A program made the translations under genes and the position numbers. The notes below the pieces were generated by a model. That model was not told where the DNA came from and did no database searches. It saw only the letters and a list, made by a program, of their open reading frames with translations. A stretch of 64,000 bases of DNA from Cannabis sativa (taxonomy: Eukaryota; Streptophyta; Magnoliopsida; Rosales; Cannabaceae), in assembly GCF_029168945.1 (NCBI RefSeq), contig NC_083609.1, forward strand, positions 1-64,000, written 5' to 3'. The stretch's first letter is position 1. Every line of letters starts with the position of its first letter. Shown one piece after another: positions 51,355 to 62,082 of this stretch.

Positions 51355-52093
51355 AACCCAAAACCATTCTTCATATTCATTTCTTAGTAGTACGAATTGA
51401 TTGAGACTAGTGGCAAAAAAAATTCCGAGATTGGTCCGTCCACATTTCACAAAGGGGTACCACTATCAGAAATGTGAGATTTTCACTATTTCGATTAAAA
51501 CGATCGTTAGTGCAAGAAAACTAATTTTTCTCTCAACGTGTCCAACAGAAAAGTGATGCACAACGGTCTTGGCTAGGCCCCGTTGAAATTTCATGATCTT
51601 TGGAGATGTGTAGGTTGAGATTTTAACAGATAACTAACGAGTGTAAGAGTAAGGAAAAAACTTGTTAAAATTTCCCCTGAAAAGAAGAATATTTTCAATT
51701 AGGGGGCCATTTCAACAAATTTTAACCCAAAACCATTCTTCATATTCATTTCTTAGTAGTACGAATTGATTGTGACTAGTGGCAAAAAATATTCCGAGAT
51801 TGGTCCGGGCCACATTTCACAAAGTGGTACCACTATCAGAAATGTGAGATTTTCACTATTTCGATTAAAATGATCGTTAGTGCAAGAAAACTAAATTTTC
51901 TCTCAACGTGTCCAAGAGAAAAGTGATGCACAACGGTCTTGGCTAGGCCCCCGTGAAATTTCATGATCTTTGGAGATGTGTAGGTTGAGATTTTAACAGA
52001 TAACTAACGAGTGTAAGAGTAAGGAAAAAACTTGTTAAAATTTCCCCTGAAAAGAAAAATATTTTCAATTAGGGGGCCATTTCAACAAATTTT
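51355..52093. repeat. Monomers M140-M141 (types I and F)
   Basis: M140 (51355, 369 bp) is I-type with TACGAATTGATTGAG, an A8 tract, TCCAACAG and CCCCGTTG. It has GGTCCGTCCAC where others read GGTCCGGGCCAC. M141 (51724) is F-type with AGTGGTACC, AATGATCG and CTAAATTTTC, and is close to M128 and M160. Confidence 0.83.
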
Positions 52094-53572
52094 AACCCAA
52101 AACCATTCTTCATATTCATTTCTTAGTAGTACAAATTGATTGAGACTAGTGGCAAAAAATATTCCGAGATTGGTCCGGGCCACATTTCACAAAGGGGTAC
52201 CACTATCAGAAATGTGAGATTTTCACTATTTCAATTAAAACGATCGTTAGTGCAAGAAAACTAATTTTTCTCTCAACATGTCTAAGAGAAAAGTGATGCA
52301 CAACGGTCTTGGCTAGGCCCCTCTGAAATTTCATGATCTTTGGAGATGTGTAGGTTGAGATTTTAACAGATAACTAACGAGTGTAAGAGTAAGGAACAAA
52401 CTTGTTAAAATTTCCCCTGAAAAGAAGAATATTTTCAATTAGGGGGCCATTTCAACAAATTTTAACCCAAAACCATTCTTCATATTCATTTCTTAGTAGT
52501 ACGAATTGATTGTGACTAGTGGCAAAAAATATTCCGAGATTGGTCCGGGCCACATTTCACAAAGGGGTACCACTATCAGAAATGTGAGATTTTCACTATT
52601 TCGATTAAAACGATCGTTAGTGCAAGAAAACTAATTTTTCTCTCAACGTGTCTAAGAGAAAAGTGATGCACAACGGTCTTGGCTAGGCCCCGTGAAATTT
52701 CATGATCTTTGGAGATGTGTAGGTTGAGATTTTAACAGATAACTAACGAGTGTAAGAGTAAGGAAAAAACTTGTTAAAATTTCCCATGAAAAGAAGAATA
52801 TTTTCAATTAGGGGGCCATTTCAACAAATTTTAACCCAAAACCATTCTTCATATTCATTTCTTAGTAGTACAAATTGATTGAGACTAGTGGCAAAAAATA
52901 TTCCGAGATTGGTCCGGGCCACATTTCACAAAGGGGTACCACTATCAGAAATGTGAGATTTTCACTATTTCGATTAAAACGATCGTTAGTGCAAGAAAAC
53001 TAATTTTTCTCTCAACGTGTCTAAGAGAAAAGTGATGCACAACGGTCTTGGCTAGGCCCCTCTGAAATTTCATGATCTTTGGAGATGTGTAGGTTGAGAT
53101 TTTAACAGATAACTAACGAGTGTAAGAGTAAGGAACAAACTTGTTAAAATTTCCCCTGAAAAGAAGAATATTTTCAATTAGGGGGCCATTTCAACAAATT
53201 TTAACCCAAAACCATTCTTCATATTTATTTCTTAGTAGTACGAATTGATTGTGACTAGTGGCAAAAAATATTCCGAGATTGGTCTGGGCCACATTTCACA
53301 AAGGGGTACCACTATCAGAAATGTGAGATTTTCACTATTTCGATTAAAACGATCGTTAGTGCAAGAAAACTAATTTTTCTCTCAACGTGTCTAAGAGAAA
53401 AGTGATGCACAACGGTCTTGGCTAGGCCCCTGTGAAATTTCATGATCTTTGGAGATGTGTAGGTTGAGATTTTAACAGATAACTAACGAGTGTAAGAGTA
53501 AGGAAAAAACTTGTTAAAATTTCCCCTGAAAAGAAGAATATTTTCAATTAGGGGGCTTTTTCTAAAAATTTT
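52094..53572. repeat. Two-monomer HOR E-J, two units (M142-M145)
   Basis: Starts are 52094, 52464, 52833 and 53203. M142 and M144 are E (TCTAAGAG, CCCTCTG, GGAACAAAC). M143 and M145 are J (TACGAATTG, TCTAAGAG, a variant C run, CTTGTTAAAA). M145 carries CATATTTATTTC and ends GGGGGCTTTTTCTAAAA; both occur again in M157. This is a dimer duplicated in tandem (about 740 bp per unit). Confidence 0.85.
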
Positions 53573-55052
53573 AACCCAAAACCATTCTTCATATTCATTT
53601 CTTAGTAGTACAAATTGATTGTGACTAGTGGCAAAAAATATTCCGAGATTGGTCCGGGCCACATTTCACAAAGGGGTACCACTATCAGAAATGTGAGATT
53701 TTCACTATTTCGATTAAAACGATCGTTAGTGCAAGAAAACTAATTTTTCTCTCAACGTGTCCAAGAGAAAAGTGATGCACAACGGTCTTGGCTAGGCCCC
53801 CGTGAAATTTCATGATCTTTGGAGATGTGTAGGTGGAGATTTTAACAGATAACTAACGAGTGTAAGAGTAAGGAAAAAACTTGTAAAAATTTCCCCTGAA
53901 AAGAAGAATATTTTCAATTAGGGGGCCATTTCAACAAATTTTAACCCAAAACCATTCTTCATATTCATTTCTTAGTAGTACGAATTGATTGAGACTAGTG
54001 GCAAAAAAAATTCCGAGATTGGTCCGGGCCACATTTCACAAAGGGGTACCACTATCAGAAATGTGAGATTTTCACTATTTCGATTAAAACGATCGTTAGT
54101 GCAAGAAAACTAATTTTTCTCTCAACATGTCCAACAGAAAAGTGATGCACAACGGTCTTGGCTAGGCCCCGTTGAAATTTCATGATCTTTGGAGATGTGT
54201 AGGTTGAGATTTTAACAGATAACTAACGAGTGTAAGAGTAAGGAAAAAACTTGTTAAAATTTCCGCTGAAAAGAAGAATATTTTCAATTAGGGGGCTTTT
54301 TCAAAAAATTTTAACCCAAAACCATTCTTCATATTCATTTCTTAGTAGTACAAATTGATTGTGACTAGTGGCAAAAAATATTCCGAGATTGGTCCGGGCC
54401 ACATTTCACAAAGGGGTACCACTATCAGAAATGTGAGATTTTCACTATTTCGATTAAAACGATCGTTAGTGCAAGAAAACTAATTTTTCTCTCAACGTGT
54501 CCAAGAGAAAAGTGATGCAAAACGGTCTTGGCTAGGCCCCCGTGAAATTTCATGATCTTTGGAGATCTGTAGGTGGAGATTTTAACAGATAACTAACGAG
54601 TGTAAGAGTAAGGAAAAAACTTGTAAAAATTTCCCCTGAAAAGAAGAATATTTTCAATTAGGGGGCCATTTCAACAAATTTTAACCCAAAACCATTCTTC
54701 ATATTCATTTCCTAGTAGTATGAATTGATTGAGACTAGTGGCAAAAAAAATTCCGAGATTGGTCCGGGCCACATTTCACAAAGGGGTACCACTATCAGAA
54801 ATGTGAGATTTTCACTATTTCGATTAAAACGATCGTTAGTGCAAGAAAACTAATTTTTCTCTCAACGTGTCCAACAGAAAAGTGATGCACAACGGTCTTG
54901 GCTAGGCCCCGTTGAAATTTCATGATCTTTGGAGATGTGTAGGTTGAGATTTTAACAGATAACTAACGAGTGTAAGAGTAAGGAAAAAACTTGTTAAAAT
55001 TTCCCCTGAAAAGAAGAATATTTTCAATTAGGGGGCCATTTCAACAAATTTT
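53573..55052. repeat. Two-monomer HOR K-I, two units (M146-M149)
   Basis: Starts are 53573, 53943, 54313 and 54683. M146 and M148 are K (AGGTGGAGAT, CTTGTAAAAA). M147 and M149 are I (GATTGAG, A8 tract, TCCAACAG, CCCCGTTG). M147 ends GGGGGCTTTTTCAAAAAATT, the alternative junction before a K unit. M149 has CCTAGTAGTATGAATTG. The pair repeats in tandem, and K-I returns at M158-M159. Confidence 0.85.
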
Positions 55053-56902
55053 AACCCAAAACCATTCTTCATATTCATTTCTTAGTAGTACGAATTTATT
55101 GTGACTAGTGTCAAAAAATATTCCGAGATTGGTCCGGGCCACATTTCACAAAGGGGTACCACTATCAGAAATGTGAGATTTTCACTATTTCGATTAAAAC
55201 GATCGTTAGTGCAAGAAAACTAATTTTTCTCTCAACGTGTCCAAGAGAAAAGTGATGCACAACGGTCTTGGCTAGGCCCCCGTGAAATTTCATGATCTTT
55301 GGAGATGTGTAGGTTGAGATTTTAACAGATAACTAACGAGTGTAAGAGTAAGGAAAAAACTTGTAAAAATTTACCCTGAAAAGAAGAATATTTTCAATTA
55401 GGGGGCCATTTCAACAAATTTTAACCCAAAACCATTCTTCATATTCATTTCTTAGTAGTACAAATTGAATGTGACTAGTGGCAAAAAAAATTCCGAGATT
55501 GGTCCGGGCCACATTTCACAAAGGGGTACCACTATCAGAAATTTGAGATTTTCAATATTTCGATTAAAACGATCGTTAGTGCAAGAAAACTAATTTTTCT
55601 CTCAACGTGTACAAGAGAAAAGTGATGCACAATGGTCTTGGCTAGGCCCCCGTGAAATTTCATGATCTTTGGAGATGTGTAGGTTGAGATTTTAACAGAT
55701 AACTAACGAGTGTAAGAGTAAGGAAAAAACTTGTTAAAATTTCCCCTGAAAAGAAGAATATTTTCAATTAGGGGGCCATTTCAGCAAATTTTAACCCAAA
55801 ACCACTCTTCATATTCATTTCTTAGTATTACAAATTGATTGTGACTAGTGGCAAAAAATATTCCGAGATTGGTCCGGGCCACATTTCACAAAGGGGTACC
55901 ACTATCAGAAATGTGAGATTTTCACTATTTCGATTAAAACGATCGTTAGTGCAAGAAAACTAATTTTTCTCTCAACGTGTCCAAGAGAAAAGTGATGCAC
56001 AACGGTCTTGGCTAGGCCCCCTTGAAATTTCATGATCTTTGGAGATGTGTAGGTTGAGATTTTAACAGATAACTAACGAGTGTAAGAGTAAGGAAAAAAC
56101 TTGCTAAAATTTCCCCTGAAAAGAAGAATATTTTCAATTAGGGGGCCATTTCAACAAATTTTAACCCAAAACCATTCTTCATATTCATTTCTTAGTAGTA
56201 CAAATTGATTGTGACTAGTGGCAAAAAATATTCCGAGATTGGTCCGGACCACATTTCACAAAGGGGTACCACTATCAGAAATGTGAGATTTTCACTATTT
56301 CGATTAAAACGATCGTTAGTGCAAGAAAACTAATTTTTCTCTCAACGTGTCCAAGAGAAAAGTGATGCACAACGGTCTTGGCTAGGCCCCCGTGAAATTT
56401 CATGATCTTTGGAGATGTGTAGGTTGAGATTTTAACAGATAACTAACGAGTGTAAGAGTAAGGAAAAAACTTTTAAAAATTTCCCCTGAAAAGAAGAATA
56501 TTTTCAATTAGGGGGCCATTTCAACAAATTTTAACCCAAAACCATTCTTCATATTCATTTCTTAGTAGTACAAATTGATTGAGACTAGTGGCAAAAAATA
56601 TTCCGAGATTGGTCCGGGCCACATTTCACAAAGGGGTACCGCTATCAGAAATGTGAGATTTTCACTATTTCGATTAAAACGATCGTTAGTGCAAGAAAAC
56701 TAATTTTTCTCTCAACGTGTCCAAGAGAAAAGTGATGCACAACGGTCTTGGCTAGGCCCCCGTGAAATTTCATGATCTTTGGAGATGTTTAGGTTGAGAT
56801 TTTAACAGATAACTAACGAGTGTAAGAGTAAGGAAAAAACTTGTTAAAATTTCCCCTGAAAAGAAGAATATTTTCAATTAGGGGGCCATTTCAACAAATT
56901 TT
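55053..56902. repeat. HOR fragment D-G-H-A-B (M150-M154)
   Basis: Starts are 55053, 55423, 55793, 56163 and 56533. The order D G H A B matches M133, M134, M135, M137 and M138. The second H (M136) is absent here. M151 repeats AAATTTGAG, TTCAATATTT, GTGTACAAG and AATGGTC; M152 repeats TAGTATTAC, CCCTTG and CTTGCTAAA. Together the two copies show that one was derived from the other with gain or loss of exactly one monomer. Confidence 0.88.
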
Positions 56903-59122
56903 AACCCAAAACCATTCTTCATATTCATTTCTTAGTAGTACAAATTGATTATGACTAGTGGCAAAAAAAATTCCGAGATTGGTCCGGGCCACATTTCACA
57001 AAGGGGTACCACTATCAGAAATGTGAGATTTTCACTATTTCGATTAAAATGATCGTTAGTGCAAGAAAACTAAATTTTCTCTCAACGTGTCCAAGAGAAA
57101 AGTGATGCACAACGGTCTTGGCTAGGCCCCCGTGAAATTTCATGATCTTTGGAGATGTGTAGGTTGAGATTTTAACAGATAACTAACGAGTGTAAGAGTA
57201 AGGAAAAAACTTGTTAAAATTTCCCCTGAAAAGAAGAATATTTTCAATTAGGGGGCCATTTCAACAAATTTTAACCCAAAACCATTCTTCATATTCATTT
57301 CTTAGTAGTACAAATTGATTGAGACTAGTGGCAAAAAATATTCCGAGATTGGTCCGGGCCACATTTCACAAAGGGGTACCACTATCAGAAATGTGAGATT
57401 TTCACTATTTCGATTAAAACGATCGTTAGTGCAAGAAAACTAATTTTTCTCTCAACATGTCTAAGAGAAAAGTGATGCACAACGGTCTTGGCTAGGCCCC
57501 TCTGAAATTTCATGATCTTTGGAGATGTGTAGGTTGAGATTTTAACAGATAACTAACGAGTGTAAGAGTAAGGAACAAACTTGTTAAAATTTCCCCTGAA
57601 AAGAAGAATATTTTCAATTAGGGGGCCATTTCAACAAATTTTAACCCAAAACCATTCTTCATATTTATTTCTTAGTAGTACGAATTGATTGTGACTAGTG
57701 GCAAAAAATATTCCGAGATTGGTCCGGGCCACATTTCACAAAGGGGTACCACTATCAGAAATGTGAGATTTTCACTATTTCGATTAAAACGATCGTTAGT
57801 GCAAGAAAACTAATTTTTCTCTCAACGTGTCTAAGAGAAAAGTGATGCACAACGGTCTTGGCTAGGCCCCTGTGAAATTTCATGATCTTTGGAGATGTGT
57901 AGGTTGAGATTTTAACAGATAACTAACGAGTGTAAGAGTAAGGAAAAAACTTGTTAAAATTTCCCCTGAAAAGAAGAATATTTTCAATTAGGGGGCTTTT
58001 TCTAAAAATTTTAACCCAAAACCATTCTTCATATTCATTTCTTAGTAGTACAAATTGATTGTGACTAGTGGCAAAAAATATTCCGAGATTGGTCCGGGCC
58101 ACATTTCACAAAGGGGTACCACTATCAGAAATGTGAGATTTTCACTATTTCGATTAAAACGATCGTTAGTGCAAGAAAACTAATTTTTCTCTCAACGTGT
58201 CCAAGAGAAAAGTGATGCACAACGGTCTTGGCTAGGCCCCCGTGAAATTTCATGATCTTTGGAGATGTGTAGGTGGAGATTTTAACAGATAACTAACGAG
58301 TGTAAGAGTAAGGAAAAAACTTGTAAAAATTTCCCCTGAAAAGAAGAATATTTTCAATTAGGGGGCCATTTCAACAAATTTTAACCCAAAACCATTCTTC
58401 ATATTCATTTCTTAGTAGTACGAATTGATTGAGACTAGTGGCAAAAAAAATTCCGAGATTGGTCCGGGCCACATTTCACAAAGGGGTACCACTATCAGAA
58501 ATGTGAGATTTTCACTATTTCGATTAAAACGATCGTTAGTGCAAGAAAACTAATTTTTCTCTCAACATGTCCAACAGAAAAGTGATGCACAACGGTCTTG
58601 GCTAGGCCCCGTTGAAATTTCATGATCTTTGGAGATGTGTAGGTTGAGATTTTACCAGATAACTAACGAGTGTAAGAGTAAGGAAAAAACTTGTTAAAAT
58701 TTCCCCTGAAAAGAAGAATATTTTCAATTAGGGGGCCATTTCAACAAATTTTAACCCAAAACCATTATTCATATTCATTTCTTAGTAGTACGAATTGATT
58801 GTGACTAGTGGCAAAAAATATTCCGAGATTGGTCCGGGCCACATTTCACAAAGTGGTACCACTATCAGAAATGTGAGATTTTCACTATTTCGATTAAAAT
58901 GATCGTTAGTGCAAGAAAACTAAATTTTCTCTCAACGTGTCCAAGAGAAAAGTGATGCACAACGGTCTTGGCTAGGCCCCCGTGAAATTTCATGATCTTT
59001 GGAGATGTGTAGGTTGAGATTTTAACAGATAACTAACGAGTGTAAGAGTAAGGAAAAAACTTGTTAAAATTTCCCCTGAAAAGAAGAATATTTTCAATTA
59101 GGGGGCCATTTCAACAAATTTT
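56903..59122. repeat. Monomers M155-M160: C/F chimera, then E-J-K-I-F
   Basis: Starts are 56903, 57273, 57643, 58013, 58383 and 58753. M155 joins C-type GATTATGAC and A8 tract to F-type AATGATCG and CTAAATTTTC. M156-M159 (E J K I) repeat M144-M147 at 4440 bp, exactly 12 monomers, sharing CATATTTATTTC, CTTTTTCTAAAA, AGGTGGAGAT and CCCCGTTG. M160 is F. F-E-J-K at M155-M158 is then repeated as M160-M163, five monomers on. Confidence 0.85.
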
Positions 59123-62082
59123 AACCCAAAACCATTCTTCATATTCATTTCTTAGTATTACAAATTGATTGAGACTAGTGGCAAAAAATATTCCGAGATT
59201 GGTCCGGGCCACATTTCACAGAGGGGTACCACTATCAGAAATGTGAGATTTTCACTATTTCGATTAAAACGATCGTTAGTGCAAGAAAACTAATTTTTCT
59301 CTCAACATGTCTAAGAGAAAAGTGATGCAGAACGGTCTTTGCTAGGCCCCTCTGAAATTTCATGATCTTTGGAGATGTGTAGGTTGAGATTTTAACAGAT
59401 AACTAACGAGTGTATGAGTAAGGAACAAACTTGTTAAAATTTCCCCTGAAAAGAAGAATATTTTCAATTAGGGGGCCATTTCAACAAATTTTAACCCAAA
59501 ACCATTCTTCATATTCATTTCTTAGTAGTACGAATTGATTGTGACTAGTGGCAAAAAATATTCCGAGATTGGTCCGGGCCACATTTCACAAAGGGGTACC
59601 ACTATCAGAAATGTGAGATTTTCACTATTTTGATTAAAACGATCGTTAGTGCAAGAAAACTAATTTTTCTCTCAACGTGTCTAAGAGAAAAGTGATGCAC
59701 AACGGTCTTGGCTAGGCCCCTGTGAAATTTCATGATCTTTGGAGATGTGTAGGTTGAGATTTTAACAGATAACTAACGAGTGTAAGAGTAAGGAAAAAAC
59801 TTGTTAAAATTTCCCCTGAAAAGAAGAATATTTTCAATTAGGGGGCTTTTTCAAAAAATTTTAACCCAAAACCATTCTTCATATTCATTTCTTAGTAGTA
59901 CAAATTGATTGTGACTAGTGGCAAAAAATATTCTGAGAATTGTCCGGGCCACATTTCACAAAGGGGTACCACTATCAGAAATGTGAGATTTTCACTATTT
60001 CGATTAAAACGATCGTTAGTGCAAGAAAACTAATTTTTCTCTCAACGTGTCCAAGAGAAAAGTGATGCATAACGGTCTTGGCTAGGCCCCCGTGAAATTT
60101 CATGATCTTTGGAGATGTGTAGGTTGAGATTTTAACAGATAACTAACGAGTGTAAGAGTAAGGAAAAAACTTGTAAAAATTTCCCCTGAAAAGAAGAATA
60201 TTTTCAATTAGGGGGCCATTTCAACAAATTTTAACCCAAAACCATTCTTCATATTCATTTCTTAGTAGTACAAATTGATTGTGACTAGTGGCAAAAAATA
60301 TTCCGAGATTGGTCCGGGCCACATTTCACAAAGGGGTACCACTATCAGAAATGTGAGATTTTCACTATTTCGATTAAAACGATCGTTAGTGCAAGAAAAC
60401 TAATTTTTCTCTCAACGTGTGCAAGAGAAAAGTGATGCACAACGGTCTTGGCTAGGCACCCGTGAAATTTCATGATCTTTGGAGATGTGTAGGTTGAGAT
60501 TTTAAGAGATAACTAACGAGTGTAAGAGTAAGGAAAAAACTTGTTAAAATTTCCCCTGAAAAGAAGAATATTTTTAATAAGGGGGCCATTTCAACAAATT
60601 TTAATCCAAAACCATTCTTCATATTCATTTCTTAGTAGTACAAATTCATTGTGACTAGTGGAAAAAAATATTCCGAGATTGGTCCGGGCCACATTTCACA
60701 AAGGGGTACCACTATCAGAAATGTGAGATTTTCAATATTTCGATTAAAACGATCGTTAGTGCAAGAAAACTAATTTTTCTCTCAACGTGTCCAAGAGAAA
60801 AGTGATGCACAACGGTCTTGTCTAGGCCCCCGTGTAACTTCATGATCTTTGGAGATGTGTAGGTCGAGATTTTAATAGATAACTAACGAGTGTAAGAGTA
60901 AGGAAAAAACTTGTAAAAATTTCCCCTGAAAAGAAGAATATTTTCAATTAGGGGGCCATTTCAACAAATTTTAACCCAAAACCATTCTTCATATTCATTT
61001 CTTAGTAATACAAATTGATTGTGACTAGTGGCAAAAAATATTCCGAGATTGGTCCGGGCCACATTTCACAAAGGGGTACCACTATCAGAAATGTGAGATT
61101 TTCACAATTTCGATTAAAACGATCGTTAGTGCAAGAGAACTAATTTTTCTCTCAACGTGTCCAAGAGAAAAGTGATGCACAACGGTCTTGGCTAGGCCCC
61201 CGTGAAATTTCATGATCTTTGGAGATGTGTAGGTCGATATTTTAAGAGATAACTAACGAGTGTAAGAGTAAGAAAAAAACTTGTAAAACTTTCCCCTGAA
61301 AAGAAGAATATTTTCAATTAGGGGGCCATTTCAACAAATTTTAACCCAAAACCATTCTTCATATTCATTTCTTAGTAGTACAAATTGATTGTGACTAGTG
61401 GCAAAAAATATTCCGAGATTGGTCCGGGCCACATTTCACAAAGGGGTACCACTATCAGATATGTGAGATTTTCACTATTTCGATTAAAACGATCGTTAGT
61501 GCAAGAAAACTAATTTTTCTCTCAACGTGTCCAAGAGAAAAGTGATGCACAACGGTCTTGGCTAGGCCCCCGTGAAATTTCATGATCTTTGGAGATGTGT
61601 AGGTCGATATTTTAAGAGATAACTAACGAGTGTAAGAGTAAGAAAAAAACTTGTAAAAATTTCCCCTGAAAAGAAGAATATTTTCAATTAGGGGGCCATT
61701 TCAACAAATTTTAACCCAAAACAATTCTTCATATTCATTTCTTAGTAGTACAAATTGATTGTGACTAGTGGCAAAAAATATTCCGAGATTGGTCCGGGCC
61801 ACATTTCACAAAGGGGTACCACTATCAGAAATGTGAGATTTTCACTATTTCGATTAAAACGATCGTTAGTGCAAGAAAACTAATTTTTCTCTCAAAACGT
61901 CCAAGAGAAAAGTGATGCACAACGGTCTTGGCTAGGCCCCCGTGAAATTTCATGTTCTTTGGAGATGTGTAGGTCGAGATTTTAATAGATAACTAACGAG
62001 TGTAAGAGTAAGGAAAAAACTTGTTAAAATTTCCCCTGAAAAGAAGAATATTTTCAATTAGGGGGCCATTTCAACAAATTTT
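59123..62082. repeat. Terminal eight-monomer HOR, unit 1 (M161-M168), 2960 bp
   Basis: Starts are 59123, 59493, 59863, 60233, 60603, 60973, 61343 and 61713. Markers: M161 E with CACAGAGGGG and GCAGAACGGTCTTTGC; M162 J with TTTTGATTAAAA; M163 TTCTGAGAATTGTCC and GCATAACGG; M164 GTGTGCAAG, GGCACCCG and TTTTTAATAAGG; M165 AATCCAAAACC, AAATTCATTG and GTGTAACTTC; M166 TAGTAATAC and GGTCGATATTTTAAGAG; M167 also GGTCGATATTTTAAGAG; M168 CTCAAAACGTCC and CATGTTCTTT. The block restarts at 62083. Confidence 0.9.
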
